A stretch of 64,000 nucleotides of DNA from assembly GCF_014884385.1 (NCBI RefSeq), contig NZ_WKFH01000003.1, positions 558,001 through 622,000 on the forward strand. Direction: 5' to 3'. A program made the position numbers and the translations under genes. The notes below the pieces were generated by a model. It was not told where the DNA came from and ran no database searches. It saw nothing but the letters and a program-made list of their open reading frames with translations. Positions 8,978 through 18,039 of the stretch are shown here, one piece after another; position 1 is the stretch's first letter; every line of letters starts with the position of its first letter. This DNA is from Phycobacter azelaicus. Its GTDB lineage: Bacteria > Pseudomonadota > Alphaproteobacteria > Rhodobacterales > Rhodobacteraceae.

Positions 8978-9392
8978 GGCGGCACATTATCCCGCTGTTT
9001 CAGAAGTGGAAAGCAGGACAGTGTAAAATTCGCTTCTCGTCCGGTCGTGGCTTCGCATCCTGGGGCGGAGGAACACGATTCACACTTAATCTCTGCGCCG
9101 TCTCGACGGTGTTCTTTGATCTGGAAAGGAAGATACTGCGCTCTGACGCGCATTAGAACCAGCGCAAACACAGCCCGAACGACAACAGCGCAACACAATC
9201 AACGGTGCTAAAGCAGGCTGTGATCGGGGGAGTGCGACCGATGCCTTAGTGATGTTCGCTGCCGCTTTGACCTGCAACAGCTCCCGATATTTGTTAAAAC
9301 AAAGGAATGGTTGACAACGCTGCCTCCAGACGCGCGGCGAAACAGCTCTCCCAGATTGGACCAAAATCACCCAAACAAGAGCGCACCTTCAA
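8978..9392. other. Long intergenic stretch upstream of pgsA, no intact gene
   Basis: These 415 bases between pgsA and the pseudogene remnant contain only short ORFs that lack family motifs or good ribosome binding sites. The stretch should hold the pgsA-moaDE promoter. It begins the segment that separates uvrC from pgsA. I see no tRNA, terminal repeat or integrase fragment. Confidence 0.6.
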
Positions 9393-9773
9393 TCAGGCTG
9401 GCGAGGTTGGCATGTGCATGCCCAAGAGAATCACACAGATCATGGCGCAGGTGAGGGCCGATATCAGGGCCGCCAAGAAGCCACAGCCAACCGTGTTCTT
9501 GCTGCCAGGAACAGGATGGTAACACCCGCAGGAAGGTGGTCACCGGGTTCAGCCAGTCGTAACGATGCATCACAGGGTCATCAGGGATCCTCGCATAGCC
9601 GCGTCTCCTGCAAGCCGGGCATGAAAAGAAAGCCCCAGGAAGACTGAAAAGGAAAAGCCTATCACAAACATGAAGGCCCCAGTGATCAAATTGGCATAGG
9701 AGGGAACCAGCAGGGAAGGCGCCGTCCTGGAGGGCAACAGGATTTGCCGACCGAGGCGGCGCGACCCCGCCAC
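9393..9773 (-). pseudogene. Decayed gene for a small integral membrane protein (several frameshifts)
   Basis: Reading the minus strand, membrane-protein-like sequence jumps between frames. One frame gives YANLITGAFMFVIGFSF and then FHARLAGDAAMRGSLMTL before a TGA. A second continues RYDWLNPVTTF. A third gives AGVTILFLAARTRLA, and a fourth ends LISALTCAMICVILLG, MHMPTSPA, stop (stop at 9393-9395). Joined, this would be a small polytopic protein broken by at least three indels. Layout and the ending near MPT recall DUF1772/anthrone-oxygenase-like proteins, but that match is weak. Confidence 0.5.
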
Positions 9774-9890
9774 GGCCCATGCACCGTGGCGAGAAGCCTT
9801 TTCGCTACATCACCTTCTGAAGGTGCCCGCCTTCCCCACTAATAGATGCTCCCTCTTCCAGAGATCGATCATTTAAGCCACTCAAAATTA

Positions 9891-9904
9891 CATGACTTGT
9901 CATG
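9891..9904. promoter_or_regulatory. Palindromic operator upstream of marR
   Basis: CATGAC-TT-GTCATG is a perfect 6+6 palindrome centred about 50 bp upstream of the MarR-family start codon at 9947. MarR proteins commonly repress their own operon through such a site, so this is the likely autoregulatory operator of the marR-hydrolase pair. Confidence 0.55.
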
Positions 9905-9946
9905 AATCCATTTTTCAGACTTTATCAGGGCAATGGGAGGAAGAGA

Positions 9947-10456
9947 ATGAGCAAGCCTACAGAGCGGGACATTGCGCGGATTCGTGCACGTCAAGCGCAT
10001 GAGGATCATAACATCTTCTCGCGCCTTCCCGCGGTCTATGCCGCCTCGCGCAGCCAAGGGCAAAAGTTCCTGCAGCACGGAGGCGGCCTTTCGATCGTGG
10101 AATGGCGCACTCTTTGGGATCTTTGCGAGGTCGGGCCGATGACGATCCGCGATCTTGCCGCGATCCAGCGCACCGACCATTCCCTCCTCAGCCGCGCCCT
10201 GCCGGAGATGCGGCGCAAGGGCTTTGTCACCATGCACCGCGATGCAAAAGATGGGCGGCAAATGATTGTGGAAATCGCCGAAGCTGGACGCGCCGCCTAT
10301 GAGACTGCCGCCCCGGTCATGGCGCGTCGGCGCGCTGCCCTGCGCGCGGTTTTCTCAGAGGAGGAGGTCAACCAGTTCGTCGGCTATCTTGATCGGCTCG
10401 AAGACTTCCTGCGCACACCCATAGATGAATTTCTGGAAGAGGACAGAGCAGAATGA
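9947..10456 (+). CDS. MarR-family transcriptional regulator
   Basis: This is a winged-helix regulator of 169 residues. The central region has the MarR layout: LSIVEWRTLWDL, the recognition helix around DHSLLSRALPEMRRKG, and the wing with the family DAKDGRQ-type D-x-R turn. The ATG at 9947 is preceded by GGGAGGAA; the in-frame start at 9902 has no ribosome binding site and would cover the CATGAC palindrome. It overlaps the downstream hydrolase by ATGA, so the two are co-transcribed. MarR proteins often answer to phenolic ligands, but the effector here is unknown. Confidence 0.88.
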   Translation: MSKPTERDIARIRARQAHEDHNIFSRLPAVYAASRSQGQKFLQHGGGLSIVEWRTLWDLCEVGPMTIRDLAAIQRTDHSLLSRALPEMRRKGFVTMHRDAKDGRQMIVEIAEAGRAAYETAAPVMARRRAALRAVFSEEEVNQFVGYLDRLEDFLRTPIDEFLEEDRAE

Positions 10457-12099
10457 CAGACCGCCCCAACGTTCTTTGGATCATGGCCGACCAACTGCGG
10501 TTCGACTATCTGAGCTGCTATGGCCACCCACATCTGCACACTACCCATATCGATGCGCTGGCAGCACGGGGTGTGCGCTTCACCAATGCCTATGTGCAAT
10601 CCCCGGTCTGTGGGCCCTCGCGGATGTCGGCCTATACCGGGCGCTATGTACGCAGCCATGGCTCCACCTGGAACGGCATGCCGCTGCGCGTGGGCGAGCC
10701 GACCCTTGGCGATCACCTGCGCGAGGTGGACGCCCGCGCGGTGCTGGTGGGAAAGACCCACATGACCGCCGATGCCGAAGGCATGGCCTGGCTGGGCATC
10801 GATCCCAGCAGCGAAATCGGTGTGCGAGTTTCCGAATGCGGGTTCGAACCGTTCGAGCGCGACGATGGCCTGCACCCCGATAGTCCTCGCCAGAACTGGT
10901 CGGCCTATGATGATTATCTGGAGGCGCATGGGTTCTCATCCGACAACCCTTGGGAAGATTTTGCCAACTCGGGCCTGGATGACGATGGCGAGCTGCTCTC
11001 GGCCTGGCTGCTGAAAAATTCTCGTCTGGCGGCCAACGTGCCCGAGGAGCATTCAGAGACCGCCTATATGACCGACCGCGCCATGGCCTTTATGGAAGAT
11101 GCGATGGAAGACGGGCGCCCCTGGGTCTGTCACCTGTCCTATATCAAGCCGCACTGGCCTTATATCGTCCCCGCGCCCTATCACGACATGTATGATGAGC
11201 GGCACATCGTCGATCCGGTCCGATCCGAAGCCGAACGGCAGACGGATCATCCCCTGATGCAAGCCTATCTTGATGCGCGGGTCTGCCGCAGCTTTGCCCG
11301 TGATCATGTGCGCGAACATGTGATCCCCGCCTATATGGGGCTGATCAAGCAGCTGGATGACAACCTTGGCCGCCTGTTCGCATGGATGGATGAAAAGGGC
11401 CTCAGTGAAAATACCATCATCGCCTTCACATCGGACCACGGCGACTACATGGGTGATCACTGGATGGGCGACAAGGATTTCTACCACGAGATGGCCGTGA
11501 AAGTGCCGCTGATCATTGCCGACCCCCGCAAGGATGCCGATGGCACGCGTGGTCTGGTGACCGATGCTTTGGTCGAGATGATCGACCTTGCGCCCACCTT
11601 CATGAATGCCGTGGGCTGCCCCGCGAAACCCCATGTGATCGAAGGGCGGGATCTCACGCCGATCCTGCATGGCAAGGACGGGTTTTCGCGCCGCTATGCG
11701 ATCAGCGAACACGATTACCACTGGTCCGACATGGCGCGCACGCTGGAGCAGCCGCAGGAAGACGCCCATACCACGATGATCTTTGACGGGCGCTGGAAGT
11801 ACATCCGCTGCGAAGGCTTCCGCCCGGTCTTGTTTGACCTGCAAAGTGACCCGCAGGAGGTCAAGGATATCGGCGGATCGGACCTGCCCGAGCATTTGGA
11901 GGTGCGCGCCCGGATGGAGGCAGCCCTTTTGGACTGGGCAACCCGCCATCACACCCGGATCACCGCGACACAAACAGTACTGGCACGGCAGAAGCTGGCC
12001 GCAGAAACCGGCATCTTGATAGGCTTCTGGGATGAGGCGGAATACAAGGAGGTAACCGGCAAGGCCTTCGAGGATCTTACGCCGCAGGGCCGCCCCTGA
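10453..12099 (+). CDS. Sulfatase-superfamily hydrolase (sulfatase or phosphonate/phosphate monoesterase)
   Basis: This 548-residue enzyme belongs to the alkaline phosphatase/sulfatase superfamily. The formylglycine motif C-G-P-S-R is at residues 53-57, where C53 would be oxidised to the catalytic formylglycine. Likely metal ligands are D13 and D328-H329, with K101 and H233 as pocket residues. The usual second Asp of the N-terminal DD pair is Gln (ADQ), a pattern known to me from phosphonate monoester hydrolases and choline sulfatases. It has no signal peptide, so it is probably cytoplasmic. It overlaps marR by four bases and ends 8 bp from convergent uvrC. Confidence 0.82.
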   Translation: MTDRPNVLWIMADQLRFDYLSCYGHPHLHTTHIDALAARGVRFTNAYVQSPVCGPSRMSAYTGRYVRSHGSTWNGMPLRVGEPTLGDHLREVDARAVLVGKTHMTADAEGMAWLGIDPSSEIGVRVSECGFEPFERDDGLHPDSPRQNWSAYDDYLEAHGFSSDNPWEDFANSGLDDDGELLSAWLLKNSRLAANVPEEHSETAYMTDRAMAFMEDAMEDGRPWVCHLSYIKPHWPYIVPAPYHDMYDERHIVDPVRSEAERQTDHPLMQAYLDARVCRSFARDHVREHVIPAYMGLIKQLDDNLGRLFAWMDEKGLSENTIIAFTSDHGDYMGDHWMGDKDFYHEMAVKVPLIIADPRKDADGTRGLVTDALVEMIDLAPTFMNAVGCPAKPHVIEGRDLTPILHGKDGFSRRYAISEHDYHWSDMARTLEQPQEDAHTTMIFDGRWKYIRCEGFRPVLFDLQSDPQEVKDIGGSDLPEHLEVRARMEAALLDWATRHHTRITATQTVLARQKLAAETGILIGFWDEAEYKEVTGKAFEDLTPQGRP

Positions 12100-12107
12100 A
12101 CCCGGCG

Positions 12108-13973
12108 TCAACCCTGGCCGTGGAAGTGATCGTAGATCCGCTCGGCCAGTGCGGCTGAGATTCCCTCAACGGCTTTGAGGTCCGATAGGTTCGCGCGGCT
12201 CACCGCCTTGGCGCTGCCGAAATGCGCCAGAAGCGCGCGTTTGCGGCTGGCGCCGACGCCCGCGATTTCATCGAGCGGAGTTGCCCCCATCGCTTTGGCC
12301 CGTTTGGCCCGATGGGTGCCGATGGCAAACCTATGCGCCTCGTCCCGCAGGCGCTGGATGAAATAAAGCACCGGATCGTTGCGCTGCAGGGCAAAGGCGG
12401 CCTCTCCTGGGCGGTAGAATTCCTCCTTGCCGTGATCCCGGTCCACGCCTTTTGCAACACCCACCATGGGAATGTCCTGCACGCCGTGCTCTTCCATGAT
12501 CTCGGCCACGGCCGAGACCTGCCCCGCGCCGCCATCGATCAACAACAGATCCGGCCACATGCCCTTTTCACGGTCGGGATCCTCTTTGAGCAGACGCGAA
12601 AAGCGGCGGTTCAGCACCTCCTTCATCATGCCAAAGTCATCGCCCGGTGTCAGATCGTCACCCTTGATGTTGAACTTCCGATAGGCGTTTTTCATCAGCC
12701 CCTCGGGGCCCGCCACAATCATTCCGCCAACAGCATCGGTGCCTTGGATGTGGGAGTTGTCGTAGACCTCGATCCGCTGCGGAGGGCCATCTAGACCAAA
12801 GGCATCGGCCAGACCTTTCAACAGCTTGGCCTGGGTCGCGCTTTCGGCCATGCGCCGGGCCAGGCTTTCCCGGGCGTTGCGCACGGCGCCTGCAACCAGT
12901 TCCGTCTTTTCGCCGCGCTGGGGCACCAGGATTTCGACCTTGTGGTCTGCCTTGTCACTCAGAGCCTCCTGCATCAGATCCGCATTCTCGATATCATCGG
13001 AGAGGATCAATTGACGCGGCGGCTCCTTATTGCTGTAGAACTGGCCGAGGAAGGCCTCCATCACTTCGGCTGGACTGTTGTCGGCATCCACGCGCGGGTA
13101 GAAATCCTGATTGCCCCAGTTCTGATTGGCGCGAATAAAAAAGACCTGAACGCAGGCCTGTCCGCCTTCCATATGGAGACCTATGATATCGGCTTCGGTC
13201 ACGCCGCGCGGGTTGATCCCTTGCGCCGATTGCACCTGTGTCAGCGCCTTGATCCGATCGCGCAGGGCGGCGGCACGTTCAAACTCCATCGCCTCTGAAG
13301 CTTCCATCATCTGCTCGGCCAGTTCCTCCTGAATCTTGGTGGAACGCCCGGACAGGAACCGTTCCGCATCGCGCACCGAGGCTGCGTAGTCCTCAGCGCT
13401 GATCTCGCCTGTGCAAGGCGCCGAGCAGCGTTTGATTTGAAATTGCAAACAAGGGCGCGTGCGGCTTTCGAACATCGCATCCGAACAATTGCGCAAAAGG
13501 AACGCCTTTTGCAGTTGATTGAGCGTCCGGTTCACCGCCCCCGCGCTGGCAAAGGGGCCGAAATAGCTGCCTTTCTCCTTGCGCGCACCGCGGTGTTTCT
13601 TGATCTGCGGAAAGGCGTGGTCCTTTGAGACCAGAATATTCGGGAAGCTTTTGTCATCACGCAGCAGCACGTTGTACTTTGGCTTAAGCTGCTTGATCAG
13701 GTTCTGCTCCAAAAGCAGCGCCTCGGTTTCCGTGCGGGTAGTCAGGAACATCATCGAGGTGGTGAGCGCGATCATCCGCTCAATCCGGGGACTGTTGCCG
13801 GGACGTGTGTAGTTCGAAACCCGCGCCTTGAGGTTACGCGCCTTCCCCACGTAAAGCACCCGGCTTTCCGCATCCAGCATTCGGTAGACACCAGGTGAGG
13901 CATCCAGCGTTTTCACATAATCCTGGATAACGGCATAGCCGCTGCGGGGTGTTCCTGCGGTCTGATCACTCAT
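12108..13973 (-). CDS. uvrC: Excinuclease ABC subunit UvrC
   Basis: UvrC makes both incisions in nucleotide excision repair after UvrAB has located damage. The 621-residue protein has the N-terminal GIY-YIG-type nuclease domain (SPGVYRML and [14 protein letters not shown]), a UvrBC-binding region ([13 protein letters not shown]), the RNase H-like domain with DNSHIQG and [11 protein letters not shown], and a C-terminal helix-hairpin-helix pair. The ATG at 13973 gives MSDQTAG and family length with an AGGA five bases upstream; an earlier start at 14045 looks like leader. It lies downstream of the SDR gene on the same strand. Confidence 0.95.
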   Translation of the reverse strand: MSDQTAGTPRSGYAVIQDYVKTLDASPGVYRMLDAESRVLYVGKARNLKARVSNYTRPGNSPRIERMIALTTSMMFLTTRTETEALLLEQNLIKQLKPKYNVLLRDDKSFPNILVSKDHAFPQIKKHRGARKEKGSYFGPFASAGAVNRTLNQLQKAFLLRNCSDAMFESRTRPCLQFQIKRCSAPCTGEISAEDYAASVRDAERFLSGRSTKIQEELAEQMMEASEAMEFERAAALRDRIKALTQVQSAQGINPRGVTEADIIGLHMEGGQACVQVFFIRANQNWGNQDFYPRVDADNSPAEVMEAFLGQFYSNKEPPRQLILSDDIENADLMQEALSDKADHKVEILVPQRGEKTELVAGAVRNARESLARRMAESATQAKLLKGLADAFGLDGPPQRIEVYDNSHIQGTDAVGGMIVAGPEGLMKNAYRKFNIKGDDLTPGDDFGMMKEVLNRRFSRLLKEDPDREKGMWPDLLLIDGGAGQVSAVAEIMEEHGVQDIPMVGVAKGVDRDHGKEEFYRPGEAAFALQRNDPVLYFIQRLRDEAHRFAIGTHRAKRAKAMGATPLDEIAGVGASRKRALLAHFGSAKAVSRANLSDLKAVEGISAALAERIYDHFHGQG

Positions 13974-14276
13974 GTCCTGACACATATGATTCTCTGCATG
14001 TCGCTGCAATGTTTGCGCGCCGGTTTCAAGAGCATACAAATCCACGGATACTGTGGATAACTATGGAGATATCTTCGGGCTATCCGGCCTTTTCCCTTGT
14101 TTTCTGCCGATTCTGGGCAATTGCCTAAAAATTGAGCGGACGCACAATGCGTTGTTTTTTAACGTTTCTTTTTGCAAAACCTGACAAGGTTTTGAAAACA
14201 AAGATACTTTTGTAACGGGTTTGTGAAACGCGCAGCATACGTGCACAACTTTCCCTAAAGGCAGCCGTATTGCCGA
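13974..14276. other. Intergenic region upstream of uvrC
   Basis: These 303 bases separate the SDR gene from uvrC and are AT-richer than the flanks. They include an 8-bp perfect inverted repeat (CAAAACCT / AGGTTTTG, 14175-14194) without a T-run on either strand, so it is not a convincing terminator. The region probably holds a separate uvrC promoter. No coding sequence or LexA-type GAAC-N7-GTTC site was recognised. Confidence 0.5.
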
Positions 14277-15053
14277 TCACTCCAGCCCGACGACATCCGG
14301 AGTTTCCCAGGCCAGATGCTGCCCGCCATCTACGCAAATCAGCTGGCCAGTGACGGCGGGCGCCGCCAGAAAATAATCCAAGGCCGCGGTAATATCCTCT
14401 GGGTTGGCACCGCGGCCAAGCACCGTACTGGCCCGCTGACGGGCAAACTGATCAGGGCTTTGGCGCGGGCCCTGCAAAGTCGGCCCAGGACCAATTGCGT
14501 TGACACGGATGCCCGGGGTCAGGGACTGCGCCGCCGTTTGCGTCAACGTCCACAGCGCTGATTTTGCCAACGTGTAACTCATGAATTCCGGAGTCAGCGC
14601 CCGCACACGCTGGTCGATCATATTGACCACCAAACCCCAGGCAATCGGCTCACCGTTGCTATCGTAAGGTTGCTCCATATCCTGCGCTGCCATCGCCTGC
14701 ATCAGCAGGAATGGAGCACGCAGATTGCTTCCAAAATGGCGATCCCAGCTTTCGCGCGTCGCAGTCTCAATGCTGTCATGCTCAAAGATCGAGGCGTTGT
14801 TCACAAGGCACGTAATCGGCCCACCAAAAACCGAGGCAGCAGACGGCAACAGGGCTGCAGCCTCTTCATCGCTCAAAAGGTCCGCCTGCAGCACCTCTGC
14901 CTTGCGCCCCAGGGCGCGGATCTGTTCAGCGGTCGCATCAGCATCGCTTTGCGAGGTCGCGAAATGCACAGCAACATCATATCCCTGCCGTGCCAAAGCA
15001 ACGGCCATGGCTCGCCCAAGGCGCTTGCCCGCACCTGTCACCAAAGCCCGCAT
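14277..15053 (-). CDS. SDR-family oxidoreductase (FolM/pteridine-reductase-like)
   Basis: This is an NAD(P)H-dependent short-chain dehydrogenase of 258 residues. The cofactor motif TGAGKRLGR lies at residues 6-14, followed by LVNNAS and the catalytic YTLAK (Tyr-x3-Lys); the C-terminal end is GQLICVDGGQHL. The GKRLG variant and overall pattern resemble FolM-type dihydromonapterin/pteridine reductases, but substrate assignment is inference. GGGAG precedes the ATG. It follows the CaCA antiporter by 34 bp in the same minus-strand run. Confidence 0.82.
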   Translation of the reverse strand: MRALVTGAGKRLGRAMAVALARQGYDVAVHFATSQSDADATAEQIRALGRKAEVLQADLLSDEEAAALLPSAASVFGGPITCLVNNASIFEHDSIETATRESWDRHFGSNLRAPFLLMQAMAAQDMEQPYDSNGEPIAWGLVVNMIDQRVRALTPEFMSYTLAKSALWTLTQTAAQSLTPGIRVNAIGPGPTLQGPRQSPDQFARQRASTVLGRGANPEDITAALDYFLAAPAVTGQLICVDGGQHLAWETPDVVGLE

Positions 15054-15087
15054 GCCAGTCTCCCTGATTGTTGGTCTGGACCGCTAT

Positions 15088-16041
15088 CTAGAGCAGGACC
15101 CACAGGTAGACCACATATAGCCCAGCCAAAAGCGCACCCCAGCGGCGGGTGATGTCCATCTTTAGGAAAACAAACGGCACAATGATGAGCGACGCCGCCA
15201 GCATTACCCAAAGATCAAAGCGCAGGAATTCCGGATCAACTGAGATTGGCCCCACAAAGGTCGCGATCCCAATGATGGCCAACAGGTTGAACATGTTCGA
15301 GCCGATCACATTGCCCAGCGCAACATCAGCCTGCCGCCGCAGGGCAGCCATCACGGTTGTTGCAAGCTCAGGCAGCGAAGTTCCTATCGCGACCAGAGTT
15401 AGGCCAATCACCGTTTCACTGATCCCGTAGGTTCTTGCAATAATTGTGGAATTATCCACCAGAAGATCCGCTCCCAGCGGCAGACCAACCAAACCTAGGA
15501 TCAGGTAGATCGCGATGCGCCAGAAGGGCATATCAGGGTCTGCCTCTTCGATCTCCTCCAGTTCTTCTTCATCTGCTTCGGCACCATTCCTGCGATGAGC
15601 CCGCGCTTCGCGGAAGGCTCCGCCGAGCACAAATGCAAGCGCACCAAGCAGGATCAGACCGGACCAGATGGTGAATACACCGAAGAAGGCCAAGGCGATG
15701 AACAGCACTGAAGCAACCAGCATGTATATGTAGTTCTTGCGCGTATCACAGTCGCTTGTGTGAAGCCGCGACAGGATCGCAGGCACCCCCAGAACAAGCA
15801 AGATATTGGCCGTGTTGGAGCCTACGACATTGCCAAGAGCGATCCCGTCGGCTTGATCCATGACCGCACTGATTGCAATTAGCAGTTCAGGCGCAGAGGT
15901 GCCAAAGGCGACGATGGTCAGACTCACGATCAGCGCTGGCACGCCCAACCTAAGCGACAGGTTTACAGCGCCGCGCACCAACGCGTCCCCGGCAAGCAAA
16001 AGGATTACCAGCCCCAACGCACACAGAAGCCACGGCATCAT
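15088..16041 (-). CDS. Calcium/sodium antiporter (CaCA family, YrbG-like)
   Basis: This is a membrane cation exchanger of 317 residues with about ten membrane helices. The two internally repeated alpha motifs are clear: FGTSAPELLI in the first half and IGTSLPELAT in the second, each with the Glu that binds the cation. An acidic cytoplasmic loop (EADEEELEEIEEADPD) separates the halves. Its ATG overlaps the stop of the small zinc-ribbon gene by four bases. Ion specificity (Ca, K or other) cannot be read from sequence. Confidence 0.9.
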   Translation of the reverse strand: MMPWLLCALGLVILLLAGDALVRGAVNLSLRLGVPALIVSLTIVAFGTSAPELLIAISAVMDQADGIALGNVVGSNTANILLVLGVPAILSRLHTSDCDTRKNYIYMLVASVLFIALAFFGVFTIWSGLILLGALAFVLGGAFREARAHRRNGAEADEEELEEIEEADPDMPFWRIAIYLILGLVGLPLGADLLVDNSTIIARTYGISETVIGLTLVAIGTSLPELATTVMAALRRQADVALGNVIGSNMFNLLAIIGIATFVGPISVDPEFLRFDLWVMLAASLIIVPFVFLKMDITRRWGALLAGLYVVYLWVLL

Positions 16042-16211
16042 CGACCCTGCCCTCCTTTTCCGCAGGCACAGGGGCCTTTGCCAATCTTGAAACGCCCGCA
16101 GGACGAGCAGCGTGCAGATTGCAGGCGCTTTTGCCCAGGCATCCGTAGTTTTCCGAACATGGCCAGCACAGCCATGACAACAAGGAAGATGGAAACGATC
16201 TTTAGTATCAC
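16038..16211 (-). CDS. Small membrane-anchored zinc-ribbon protein, 57 aa
   Basis: A GTG start one base after the S49 peptidase stop gives a 57-residue protein. It has one N-terminal hydrophobic helix (residues 2-20), then a short basic linker. It ends in a Cys4 cluster, C-x2-C-x8-C-x-C (CSSCGRFKIGKGPCAC), which looks like a treble-clef or ribbon metal site. Its stop overlaps the antiporter ATG. The tight coupling on both sides and the intact cysteines argue it is a real gene. I recall similar small proteins in Rhodobacteraceae but know no function. Confidence 0.75.
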   Translation of the reverse strand: MILKIVSIFLVVMAVLAMFGKLRMPGQKRLQSARCSSCGRFKIGKGPCACGKGGQGR

Positions 16212-16212
16212 G

Positions 16213-17010
16213 TCAGAGGCCAAACCGCGCAAATTCCGCGCGTTCCTCAATTCCCCCCAATGCATCCTGTGCAAGCCTTGCGCCGAACCGGCTCAGGAGG
16301 GGGCGTTTAATCCCATAACGACGGATCCGAACCTTGTCTCCGTAGCGTTCCTTCAGCTTTGGCATCAAGTGCCCAATCCCGTCGATCAGTCCCAACTCCT
16401 GCGCGCGCCGTGCAAGCCAAACCTCTCCGGTGAACAGATCCTCATCTTTACTCAGCGCATCCCCTCGACGCTGGCTCACGTGGTCGATGAAATTGCTATG
16501 AATATCGTTCAAAAGCCCCTTCAGGCGTTCTACATCCTCAGGGTTTTCAGGGCGAAACGGGTCCAGCATGGATTTACTCTGCCCTGCAGTGTAGACGCGG
16601 CGTTCAACCCCTTGACGAGCCAAAAGAACATGGGCGCCAAAACCAGCCGAAATCACACCTATGGACCCTAACACAGAACTTGCATCGGCCCAGATCTCAT
16701 CCGCTGAGGCAGCTAGCCAATAGCCCCCCGAGGCCGCCACATCCTCAACGAACGCGATGACGGGGATCTCTTTGTCTTCTGCGAGACGCCGAATACGCGC
16801 TCCGATCAAGGAACTCTGCACTGGCGAGCCACCCGGAGAATTGATCTCGAGAGCGACAGCAGCGGGTTTTCCCTTGCTGAAAGCGCGCTCAAAAACTGGT
16901 GCAAGGGCCGTATCGCTCAGGCTGCCGCGGCCAGGCATGCCGATCGCGCCGGATAGGCGCACAACAGAAACAAGAGGCGGTCTTTTGGTGAAAGGTATGC
17001 GCAACTTCAT
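16213..17010 (-). CDS. S49-family signal-peptide-peptidase-like serine protease
   Basis: This is a SppA/SohB-type serine protease of 265 residues that would degrade membrane or signal-peptide fragments. The S49 core is present: EINSPGGSP, then FVEDVAASGGYWLA, then the nucleophile segment SSVLGSIGVIS and the region with the presumed catalytic Lys (TAGQSKSMLDPF). I chose the ATG at 17010 (MKLRIPFTKRPP), as in related short alphaproteobacterial forms; a start at 17109 adds a segment with no support. It heads the operon S49, zinc ribbon, antiporter, SDR. Confidence 0.85.
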   Translation of the reverse strand: MKLRIPFTKRPPLVSVVRLSGAIGMPGRGSLSDTALAPVFERAFSKGKPAAVALEINSPGGSPVQSSLIGARIRRLAEDKEIPVIAFVEDVAASGGYWLAASADEIWADASSVLGSIGVISAGFGAHVLLARQGVERRVYTAGQSKSMLDPFRPENPEDVERLKGLLNDIHSNFIDHVSQRRGDALSKDEDLFTGEVWLARRAQELGLIDGIGHLMPKLKERYGDKVRIRRYGIKRPLLSRFGARLAQDALGGIEERAEFARFGL

Positions 17011-17166
17011 GGCGCCGATGTAGAATGCCCCCCGCCCCGAAACAAGGTCCACGGCCAAGGGAATTCCAATAGAAGTCAAAATGGCACAAGGGAACGGGCA
17101 AAATTGCAACGAAGGCGCCCATTTGCTCTGTGCAATTGCAGTTCAGGAAGGGCTGGGTACCTCCGC

Positions 17167-17188
17167 GCGGCGTGCCCAAGCACGCCGC
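17167..17188. terminator. GC hairpin between the ABC exporter and the S49 operon
   Basis: GCGGCGTGC and GCACGCCGC form a perfect 9-bp stem with a 4-nt loop, in the 267-bp gap between the S49 gene and the 3' end of the YadH-like permease. No T-run follows on either strand, so termination activity is uncertain. Confidence 0.35.
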
Positions 17189-17277
17189 CTGGCCCAAGGT
17201 TGCCAAGCTGGAACGGCACCGCCGGGGCACCTGTCGGCGCAGAAGCCATCCCCCGCGAGAATGCGCCCCCGCAGACG

Positions 17278-18039
17278 TCAGGACCGGATGCGCCAACCGG
17301 TTTTGAAGATCCACCAGATCACCGCAAGACACATGCAGGTGAATCCGCCGATAGCCAAAAGGCTCGTCATCACCGGCACATCCGAGGTGCCAAAGAACGA
17401 CCAGCGGAATCCCGAGATCAGGTAGACCACCGGGTTGAACAGCGTGATTTTCTGCCAGATCGGCGGCAGCATCGAGATCGAATAGAAAGACCCGCCCAGA
17501 AATACCAGCGGCGTGACGATCAACAGCGGCACCAGTTGCAGCTGCTCAAAATTCTTGGCCCAGATCCCGATGATAAAACCCAAAAGGGCAAAACTAAGGC
17601 AGGTCAGCAACAGGAACAATACCATCGCGCCGGGGTGCGCGATGCTCAGATCCACAAAAAGCGACGCAGTGCCAAGGATAACCAGACCAATGAACAGGGC
17701 CTTGGTCGCCGCCGCCCCGACATAACCAAGAACGATCTCAAGAAAACTGACCGGAGCGGACAACAGCTCGTAAACCGTGCCGATAAACTTGGGGAAGTAG
17801 ATCCCGAAAGACGCATTCGAGATGCTTTGCGTCATCACGCTCAGCATAATCAGCCCGGGCACGATGAAGGCGCCATAAGCGATGCCTTCAACCTGGTCGA
17901 TCCGGCTGCCGATGGCAGCACCAAAGACCACGAAATAGAGCGAAGTTGACAGCACCGGCGATAGGAAGCTTTGCATCAGCGTGCGAAAGAAGCGCGCCAT
18001 TTCAAAACGATAAATCGATGCAACCGCCATCCAGTTCAT
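17278..18039 (-). CDS. yadH: ABC-2 type transporter permease (YadH-like)
   Basis: This is an export-type permease of 253 residues with about six membrane helices and the ABC-2 family pattern: an N-terminal [13 protein letters not shown] segment, [14 protein letters not shown] as the first helix, and a late [13 protein letters not shown]. It is the membrane half of the exporter whose ATPase gene overlaps it by four bases upstream. E. coli YadH is the closest family name; the substrate is not established. Confidence 0.85.
   Translation of the reverse strand: MNWMAVASIYRFEMARFFRTLMQSFLSPVLSTSLYFVVFGAAIGSRIDQVEGIAYGAFIVPGLIMLSVMTQSISNASFGIYFPKFIGTVYELLSAPVSFLEIVLGYVGAAATKALFIGLVILGTASLFVDLSIAHPGAMVLFLLLTCLSFALLGFIIGIWAKNFEQLQLVPLLIVTPLVFLGGSFYSISMLPPIWQKITLFNPVVYLISGFRWSFFGTSDVPVMTSLLAIGGFTCMCLAVIWWIFKTGWRIRS

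Noticed and set aside
11053..12111. 352-residue minus-strand ORF opposite the sulfatase-type gene
   Set aside because: The plus strand carries the catalytic motifs in frame; the complement has none.
14175..14194. Hairpin CAAAACCT/AGGTTTTG as a terminator
   Set aside because: No T-run follows on either strand, and it is over 80 bp from the SDR stop.
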